This document shows positions 57,016 through 64,000 of a stretch of DNA of 64,000 bases, piece after piece. Each line of letters begins with the position of its first letter. The first letter of the stretch is position 1. The notes below the pieces were generated by a model. That model saw only the letters and a program-made list of their open reading frames with translations. It was not told where the DNA came from and made no database searches. The position numbers were made by a program, and so were the translations under genes. The stretch lies in NCBI GenBank assembly GCA_951217055.1, contig OX578276.1, forward strand, positions 132,172,587 to 132,236,586. The letters are read 5' to 3'. Source of the DNA: Gerris lacustris. Lineage: Eukaryota > Arthropoda > Insecta > Hemiptera > Gerridae.

Positions 57016-58519
57016 AACATTCTTATTCCTTAGGTATAATTATTCTGGCACTATCTTATTTTATTTTATTTTGTACTCATGTTACTTATTTCTGGACCAC
57101 AGAAAATTGGTCAAACCTTTTACTGTATATTAGCCGACATTTATATTTTATTTGGTATTATTAAGCTCTACAAACTGGTTAACGAAAATCAGATAAATAT
57201 AAGTTAGAAGCTACTTTTGTTACCAATAGTATTTGTACATGATCTGTATGTTGCCGCGTTTATCTCCAGCCAAAATAATTATAAATTTGTGGGGTGTGCG
57301 GAGGAAAATTGCATTTTCACAGCCTCCATTTGACAATTATGATTTAACAATTCGATTTACCTGGTTTCTTAAACGGTATTATACTGAATTCCTACTAGGG
57401 GTGTGGTTAAAAGTTAGTACCGTCTCTAGTTAGTCATTTTAAATGTGATGTTTTTCACTATAGGTGAAGACATCATTTGTTGGGATAGACTATGAGGGGT
57501 GTAGTACGGAAGTAGTGAGAGGTCGACAGACTGCCTTTAGTAAATTATTTAGCCTGTTAACATATAGTTAGACTGTACACTGTACACTTAACTCAACGGT
57601 ATATAACTGAGACTCTCTTCTCTACAAACTGTCTCAATGTCACGGACCTACAACACTGTGTCAACTAACTGGCTACCAGTTACTCCTCTCCAAACTCCTT
57701 CAGCTAATCATGCATTTCCTAACTCAATCACCTTAACCGCTGTTTATATGCCGCGCGGGATTTCGCTTCATTTCCTTTTTAATAAAAAATGACAGATTGT
57801 CAATGAAACAATACTATAACGTATTTTATTTATTTAAATTAAATTAACATTTTACACGATGAGCATTTTAAATATTTAAACTAATTTAAATTTGACAATA
57901 ACCATGTTTTTGTTGTTCAAAAAGACAATAATTGTAAAAAATTGAATTAAAGAAGTTTCAACAAAATGATTATTCCACAAACTTTAAAAAACAAATTGAG
58001 CTATGGACTGGTATACTGCTCAGGTAAATAAGAAAGAAATTCTTTTCACAATAGCTTTAATTTGGTTTTATAACTATAATTGGTTGTCATCATACTAAAA
58101 TATTTTTATAGTTTAAAGTTTTGAAAAAAATGCATTCCAGTCTACTTGTGGAACATTATTACATTATAAAGGTATAATAAGTTGATAATAAAAAGAAATA
58201 TTTTTTAAAAACAAGCTTTTATACGTATTCTTCTCAACAAACCCTTTCATTTGATACCCATATCATGTGCGTACTTAAAAAATAACTAGTTCGCCATCTT
58301 GGACTGCCCACCATATTGGATTTAGAATGACTTCACTTAGCTAATCATGCATTGTCATCCAAACTAAACGTGTATGCAAAATTTTATTTCATTCGGTTGA
58401 GGATATCTGCTTTAAAATGCAGTTGCAAGATTTGACCCGAACATAAATACATTCATTGAAAGTTAAATAAAAGCTTGTAAAAAAGTTCTACTCCAAAGGC
58501 ATATTGAAACAGGAGAATA
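57016..58519. other. Anonymous AT-rich sequence
   Basis: No supported gene. CGCCATCTTGGACTGCCCACC near 58292 resembles the modules at 61-62.7 kb. Confidence 0.45.
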
Positions 58520-58524
58520 CATAG
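58520..58524. other. Target-site duplication of second Gypsy, left (CATAG)
   Basis: CATAG precedes the 5' LTR and recurs at 60640-60644 after the 3' LTR stub. Confidence 0.85.
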
Positions 58525-58643
58525 TGTAGAGTTGTAGAGTATTTAATATTGTGATTTATTTGTGTTATGTTTTGACACCTGACAAGTTGTGACGTCTAGA
58601 GTGTAAATAAACTCAGTTGTTCTCTAAGTCTTGGTTTATTACA
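58525..58643 (+). repeat. 5' LTR of second Gypsy (119 bp)
   Basis: It starts TGTAGAGTTGTAGAG and ends AAGTCTTGGTTTATTACA, with an AAATAAAC polyadenylation-like site near 58605. Confidence 0.85.
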
Positions 58644-58645
58644 TT

Positions 58646-58657
58646 TGGCGACGAGGA
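58646..58657 (+). promoter_or_regulatory. Primer-binding site TGGCGACGAGGA
   Basis: Two bases after the LTR. Its first ten bases equal those of the Gypsy at 9475. Confidence 0.75.
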
Positions 58658-58659
58658 AA

Positions 58660-59524
58660 ATGGCTCAAAATCGAGGAAGAAAGATAAAGGAAGCAAGACA
58701 ACCTTCTCCGGAAGTGGAACCGAGTTCTACAATGAATCTCTTAGGATTTAAGTTTCCATCTTATGACGCTGAAAATGAATCCTGGAAATACTACATCCAG
58801 CGATTTGAGATGGAACTTTCCTTACATGGATTGCTGGAATCAGACAACGCAAATACAAAAATAATTCGGAAGACTCAACTGTTATACAGAGTAGGACCGG
58901 CACCTTTTAAAATAGTTGTGGACTATTGCTACCCGGAGGATTGTAATTGACTTCTCGTACGGAGATTTAAAAGGTATATTAAGATAATTTTACAACTATT
59001 TTAAAACTATTTGTATTCTTGCTGAAAGGGTTAAATTTGGCAAACTCTTTAGACAAGAAGAGATGTCGGTGATAGAATTCATAGTGGCCTTAAGAGGTGT
59101 TGCCGGTCACTGAGAGTTCGGGAACTCACTTGACTAAAGAATGAGGGACCAACTTGTTCTAGGAATAAATTGTGATGAATGGCAAAGAGATCTAAATTGA
59201 AAGGCACCCAACCAATCGGTCAACACTAGCAGATGCCCAGGCAACCACATTGATTCTAGAACAGGCAACAATACATCAAAACACAGGTCGACTAAAAAGT
59301 AGGCCGTCGAACAAAGTTCAGAGAGTAGTACTAAACCAATTAGACAAACGGTTATGCCCCGAAAAAAAAATTGACACTGGACAATTCAAACATAAAAGGA
59401 AACTAAATTAAAGTAAAGACTGTTTGAAATGTGGATTTAGTAAACATAAAGAAGGGCACTATGCCCAGCGTCCGATTCAACTTGCTTAGCTTGTAACATT
59501 ATTGGGCATTTTGCGAGGGTCTGC
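58660..59524 (+). pseudogene. gag: Gypsy gag, frameshifted
   Basis: From ATG 58660 the frame gives a basic start (MAQNRGRKIKE) and the capsid-type motif FKFPSYD...W..Y..RFE.EL. It is open to TGA at 58948-58950. The match continues in other frames (EFIVALRG near 59079, MRDQLVLGI near 59141). Zinc-knuckle remnants (CLKCGFSKHKEGH near 59424, then a Cys/His segment near 59490) precede the protease. Several stops intervene. The usual role is the particle-forming structural protein. Confidence 0.75.
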
Positions 59525-59803
59525 GTGAAATCAGGGCGAGGAAAGATTATTCAGGGTGACAACAGCAAGACTGTCAAAACAAGATTGATAAGTTACTTCG
59601 ATTCCAGCTCATCTGAGGGCGAAGATTCAGATGCTAGAGCAACACAGGCCGTAAAACGGGGAACCAAGGCAGTGATAAAAGTTATTATTAATAATTTTGA
59701 AACTGAAATCCTCTATGACTCCGGAGCATCGCGCACTATTGTTTTAGAGGAAACATGGAAAACAATAGGATCGCCTGAACTAAAAAACTGTCGAACCTTA
59801 TAA
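59525..59803 (+). pseudogene. pol: Gypsy aspartic protease segment
   Basis: A 92-codon open segment with the active site LYDSGASRTIV (Asp codon 59717-59719). The remaining protease (LPLYVVGGN, PLFGLNWM) lies downstream in another frame near 59881-59935. Ty3/Gypsy proteases mature the Gag-Pol polyprotein. Confidence 0.75.
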
Positions 59804-60059
59804 GCATATACACAGATGTCAAAACAAACATTGGGAAAAACTAAGGTGAACGTTAAAATGTAAGGTCAAACAAAAAGGCTTCCTCTGTATGTTGTAGGAG
59901 GTAACGATAGTCCATTATTTGGACTTAATTGGATGACGGCTTTCAATCATTCTTTTCCAGATAATGTAACAGGTTAAACAAAAGCAACAATAGTAGAATG
60001 AAGAATGATTTAAACAAAATATTTCTACATCCCACGGTTGTATTTTCCGAAGGGACTGG

Positions 60060-60621
60060 GAAAGTGAAAGTGAAGATTTTCATGCGAGGATTCATTTAAC
60101 TGACGAAACTAATCCGAGAATATTCAGACCATGACGTACCGTTTGCTTTTCGTCCTCATGTTAAAGAGGAATTTGAGCGACTGCAGAAAGAAGGTATTAT
60201 TAAACCTATTAATCCGGCCAAACACCTATTGAGTGGGCATCACCCATTGTAGTTGCAATTAAAACAAACGGCAAGGTGAGACTTTGTGCAGATTTTAAGG
60301 TAACACTAAACAAATATACTGCCCATGATCGACACCCGTTACCTTGGTTTGAAGAGGTAGCATCTAAACTAAGAGGTGGGACTAAGTTCACTGCCATAGA
60401 TAGACCTTAGAGACGCATACCTCCAGATTCAAATACACTCAGATTGTGAAATGTATTTTGTTACTACAACTCATAAAGGTTATTTTGTTTATAAACGGTT
60501 ACCCTTTGGTGTCTTCAGCACCAGCTATTTTTAAGAGATTTATGATAGCTTACTTGGAGACTTGGAGGGGGTGGCATGTAATTTAGATGACATGGTAGTT
60601 ACAGGAATTACAGCAACAACC
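60060..60621 (+). pseudogene. pol: Gypsy reverse transcriptase remnant
   Basis: Recognisable in several frames: VPFAFRPHVKEEFERLQKEG (about 60137-60195), WASPIVVAIKTNGKVRLCADFK (about 60235-60300), TKFTAID (about 60381), and the active site CNLDDMVVTG (about 60577-60606, usually YLDD). At least four stops or shifts break it. The thumb and everything beyond are deleted at about 60621. Confidence 0.8.
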
Positions 60622-60639
60622 AAGTCTTGGTTTATTACA
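60622..60639 (+). repeat. 18-bp stub of the 3' LTR
   Basis: AAGTCTTGGTTTATTACA equals the last 18 bp of the 5' LTR and is followed by the CATAG duplication. Confidence 0.85.
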
Positions 60640-60644
60640 CATAG

Positions 60645-60969
60645 CAATAAAGAACGAAAAAAATGGTTAGATAAGGAATAAGAAATAATTAGAAAATCAT
60701 TCGATCTGTTACTACATCTTCCAGTTGGAGAGGATCCTAATGTTTCACTTGTAAGATTAGTGTATTCACTTGTAACGTGTGAACACTTGTAATGTGTATT
60801 TAAAAAACTTAAGATGATACCATGAAGATACTGAAAGCTTAGGAAGCAACCTGGCATGAGACGTGGTCACTACAGGATGACCCTGGCAATCACGATGACT
60901 CTAATTTTTGAGCTTAAAAATTATTTTATGTAACACGGCATTTAAGTATGAGCTTACTTTTTTATACCC
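60645..60969. other. Anonymous AT-rich sequence
   Basis: No supported feature. Confidence 0.5.
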
Positions 60970-61163
60970 TCATTTTTGCCAAATTTATTACATCATTTCT
61001 TACTCATCAAGGCCTTTAAAACGATATATGGCATGTCATGCTGACTAAAATGTTCTTTTTAATGTCAAACAAACTGAGATTCTGTGATCCGAATTTCACA
61101 AGTTCTCGGTAGAAAAAACTTATTGACCGTACATAATATAATCCTTATTTAATAAAATTATTG

Positions 61164-61460
61164 CAGGCTCGCTACGCTCGCCTGTTTATGCGCCATTAGT
61201 AGTGAGTAATTATTAAATAAGTATATTGCATGCTTGTTACAGCATTTGCAGAGTATTTTTATTAAATAATATTATTGTTGGCTTGCTACGCTCGCCTTTC
61301 TAGACAGTATTTGTTGCATAAAAAGGCGAGAGTAGCGAGCCTGCAACAACTCTTTTATAAAAAATATTATCTGTAAATGCTGTCTATACAGGCGAGCGCA
61401 GCGAGCCTGCAATGAAATTATCTATAAATGCTGTATTAACAGGTGTGTAGCCAGCTTGCA
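61164..61460. repeat. Cluster of GGCGAGCGNAGCGAGCC motifs in both orientations
   Basis: GGCTCGCTACGCTCGCC (about 61166-61182), GGCTTGCTACGCTCGCC (61280-61296), GGCGAGAGTAGCGAGCC (61325-61341), GGCGAGCGCAGCGAGCC (61391-61407), with a decayed fifth near 61443. Two face each way, forming a potential large foldback. Confidence 0.85.
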
Positions 61461-62159
61461 AAAACTTTTAAACAAAGGTTATACATAAAAATTCAAGGCA
61501 AATACCTTTAAACGATGTATAACATAGGCTGACAAAAAGCTTTTTCTTTAGTCGTCCATCATATAGGCCACCATTTTAAAATATAAAGTTATAAATTGTA
61601 ATAGTTACGAATTCTTTTCTTATTCTTTAAGATCTTTTAAATTATGTATACATATTATTTGGTAAATTCTATTTTATTCTTTTGCTCTCGTCGCCTTATC
61701 AGTTTGTTTACTTTATCGTTATCAGTTAGTTATCACGCATGCGCTACTGAGAGCAAAGCCTCAGTGCTGCCTTTTTGAAAGCGTTCGATTGTGTAACTAC
61801 TTCCGCAAGTTCGCGTCTTTACGAAATTCTTGTTCTTTGCCGCTTATTATTTGTTTGTATAAATTTGAATCCGCTCTCTGACGTTTTAACCGCTTTACGC
61901 TAATATTCCGCTACCAACTTCATAAGAAATCAACCCGCTGTACAGTCCATTTTATACACAATTGCGCTAACGCGTAAGTTGGAGAACGGGCCGGATAATA
62001 TTTAATGTATCCCGTTATAACCAACATTATTACATAATTAAAACCTTTTATTAGTCGCCCTTCTTATTGGCCGTCATCTTGAAATTATTAAATGTGAATT
62101 TTTAATATTTATTTACTCTTTTCTTAGTTATGAAGACATTTAAAACAATATATAACTTG

Positions 62160-62425
62160 AAGTTCTAGGTCTTTCGGTGGTGACCGCGTCTTGAAGGGTG
62201 TAAGTCCCGACGTTTCGCTCCTAATGCTAGAAGCATCTTCAGGGGAGTTCATGGTGTCATGGAAGACAGGTGTTAACTGTAAACTAAGGACACCATGAAC
62301 CCCCCTGAAGATGCTTCTAACATTAGGAGTGAAACGTCGGGACGTACACCCTTCGAGACGCGGTCACCACCGAAAGACCTAGAACTTCATTATAATTGTA
62401 CCCGCGGACGCCTACGAACATTAGT
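62160..62425. mobile_element. 266-bp inverted-repeat insertion with hammerhead-core-like motifs
   Basis: Arms of 100 bp (62159-62258 and 62289-62388) are near-perfect inverse copies around a 30-base loop. ATATAACTTG flanks the insertion on both sides (62150-62159, 62426-62435). The right arm reads CTGAAGA (62305-62311), a CTTCT/AGGAG stem and GAAA (62331-62334). The left arm has the same on the minus strand. This arrangement is known from Penelope-like retroelement termini. No protein is present. Confidence 0.65.
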
Positions 62426-62760
62426 ATATAACTTGTCATGCTGATTAAAACTTTTTTTTATTTGTTCGTAACATTGACAGTCATCTTTAAAATATTAAGT
62501 GTGCAATTTTAAAAGTTACATATTCCTTTTCTACACTTCAAGACCTATAAATTGATATCATGTCATACTGAATAAAAACTTTTTGTTTAGTGGCCCGCCA
62601 TATTTGCCGCTATCTTAAAAATATTTAGTGTGGATTTTCCAAAAACTATACAGTTGCCAAAAATTATGAGATGCACCTGTGTGCCAAATTTCGTTCAAAT
62701 CGATTTATATTACGACAGTTATTGTTAGACAAACAAACATACAAACTTTTCAAAGCCCAA

Positions 62761-63504
62761 GTCTTTGAAATGAAGAACTCACTACGCTCGTTCAATGTAT
62801 ATTAATTTAAATCTTTTCTGATTAGTAGGAAATTTTAAATTATATAGTATAACATAACCAGATGTAAAACTTTTATATTTATTTATAAAATAAATAAATT
62901 TACTTATCACTTCTATTGTAATAATTTCGCTTAAAAATGTAACCTTTATATTATATTTTTATACATGCATAAGGGTATATAATAATCAGTATATTCATCT
63001 AAAATAATATTCTATAAGAAATGTTATCGCAAATAATAATTATATTTAGAATAAATAGCTTGTCAAAATAAATACTGAAGACTATAAAAATAACTCAGTT
63101 TAATCATGACCATAGCGGTATTTAGGGCGGAAGAGTATTTTCGGACTAGATCCCTTTGTCGATTTATATGTAATACAAGGGAGCAATCAGCGGGGCTCGG
63201 GCACCCTTCAACCTCACTTTCTCTCCTCCAGAGCCCAATGCACCCAATCATATTCACGCAAAATATTCCGTACTTTTAACACGATATTCATATTCCTTCA
63301 GCCTTCTAAGTCTTATTACAAATGTTATCGTTTTACCAGCTGGAGCCAAGTAAAAAGCCTACTAGGTGTGCATTGCAGTTGTCTGCTTGCAATATTGAGC
63401 TGAGCGTGCATTTTAATCTTAAACAATAAACATTATTATTTATAAACAGCATAAATCAGATCAAAAGTAGTAATATTTCTAATTTTTAATTATAAAGCAT
63501 TTTT
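62761..63504. other. Anonymous AT-rich sequence
   Basis: No supported gene. Confidence 0.5.
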
Positions 63505-64000
63505 TTTTCCTGTGTTTTTATTATACCCCCCTCTTAAATGAAAATATGACAAAAGTTAACATAACAATAATAACTGTACTCTTAAAGACCTTTCCAACGA
63601 CATGCATCATAAAGGGCATATACTATTTTAACTTTTGTACCCCGTACCCCTGTTTACCAATTTGGACCATTTCAGATTTATACCTTCCTGTGGTTGGTGC
63701 CGAATTTTTCAAAACGTCGTGAGCTACGATGTTCGGGTTTGCACCATCAGTTTTTCCGATAAAATTTCTAAAAATGCCACAAACCACATCTCAATACGAT
63801 GTCTTGATAGGATGTTATAATGGTTTAAAGTTCCGAACGAACGTACGTACGTACTTACGTATATTACATACATACGTACGCACAGACATATAAGTATATG
63901 AAACGGATTTTAATGATATCCCCGGGTTCGTAAAACATTAAATATTGCTATATTGATACTTTTATTCGTGTAAGAAAACAAAACAATTAGTAATTGATTT
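63505..64000. repeat. Stray unit of the 3.6-5.9 kb array, ACGT repeat and family A fragment
   Basis: TAAATGAAAATATGACAAAAG, CTTAAAGACCTTTCCAACGA and CCCCGTACCCCTGTTTACCA (63537-63660) match the array units. CGTACGTACGTACTTACGTA lies at 63842-63861. TTGATACTTTTATTCGTGTA at the window edge matches family A. Confidence 0.75.

Larger units (their letters stand above)
58525..60639 (+). mobile_element. Second Ty3/Gypsy element, heavily decayed and 3'-deleted
   Basis: 5' LTR, primer-binding site TGGCGACGAGGA, gag, zinc-knuckle remnants, protease and reverse transcriptase are recognisable in that order. The sequence then jumps from just after the polymerase active site to the last 18 bp of the 3' LTR. 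RNase H, integrase and most of the 3' LTR are deleted. CATAG duplications at both ends show that the deletion is internal. Numerous stops and frameshifts indicate greater age than the first complex. Confidence 0.88.
60970..62760. repeat. Diverged tandem modules with two insertions
   Basis: A module with AAAACGATATAT-AC, TGTCATGCTGA-TAAAA-TTTTT and GGCC-CCAT-TTAAAATATT-AGTGTG recurs near 61006, 61495, 62070, 62426 and 62560. It is separated by a GCGAGC-rich cluster (61160-61460) and an inverted-repeat insertion (62160-62425). The last module continues into CCAAATTTCGTTCAAATCGA. Confidence 0.6.

Noticed and set aside
62289..62345. A complete, active hammerhead ribozyme in the right arm
   Set aside because: CTGAAGA, a stem II and GAAA are present and a short CGTC/GACG stem III is possible. 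However, the bases before CTGAAGA (C-rich) cannot pair with those after the expected cleavage site (CACCC), so stem I does not form. Kept only as a core-like motif.

Overview
The window reads as intergenic and intronic DNA from an AT-rich animal genome, most likely an insect. Long AT-rich tracts, microsatellites and poly-A/T runs dominate. There are no operons or ribosome-binding sites. Nearly all recognisable coding sequence belongs to transposable elements (TEs): two Ty3/Gypsy elements, one Ty1/Copia element, a non-LTR retrotransposon (LINE) of the RNase H-carrying I-like group, PIF/Harbinger-type TTA-target DNA elements and MITEs, tRNA-derived SINEs, and several anonymous interspersed families. 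The only convincing host coding sequence is one terminal exon on the minus strand (26407-26563). It encodes an insect calcitonin-like diuretic hormone (DH31)-type peptide. This supports the insect assignment. I cannot name the species.

Layout. 1-9469: anonymous sequence, an 895-bp Harbinger-like element with a transposase remnant (2519-3413), an array of about seven units of roughly 300 bp (3591-5870), 70-bp repeats (5997-6335), and a 13-bp-TIR element (6631-7311). 9475-20959: a nested retrotransposon complex. A Gypsy element with AGTTT target duplications was interrupted in gag by a LINE (10044-14657, CATATAATG duplications, 22-base poly-A). A MITE (13669-13840, TTA duplications) later entered the LINE RNase H region. 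A Copia element (15812-20088, GAAAC duplications, LTRs differing at one base of 106) later entered the Gypsy just before its integrase. 20965-26260: mosaics of short repeat families with strong palindromes. 26264-26563: the DH31-like exon. 27018-33000: MITEs, a satellite-containing TIR element, a head-to-head MITE pair, and a possible Crypton-like fragment. 33000-58500: mainly non-coding, with scattered copies of about four interspersed families, a 108-bp TA microsatellite, SINEs and a possible first exon at 50271. 58525-60639: a second, much decayed Gypsy whose 3' LTR is reduced to 18 bp although both CATAG target duplications survive. 60970-64000: a diverged tandem module interrupted by two foldback structures, then one stray unit of the 3.6-5.9 kb array.

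The TE genes do not work together now. Every element carries stops, frameshifts or deletions. The nesting gives a relative order: Gypsy first, then LINE and Copia, with the MITE after the LINE. The host exon is the item most worth experimental attention.
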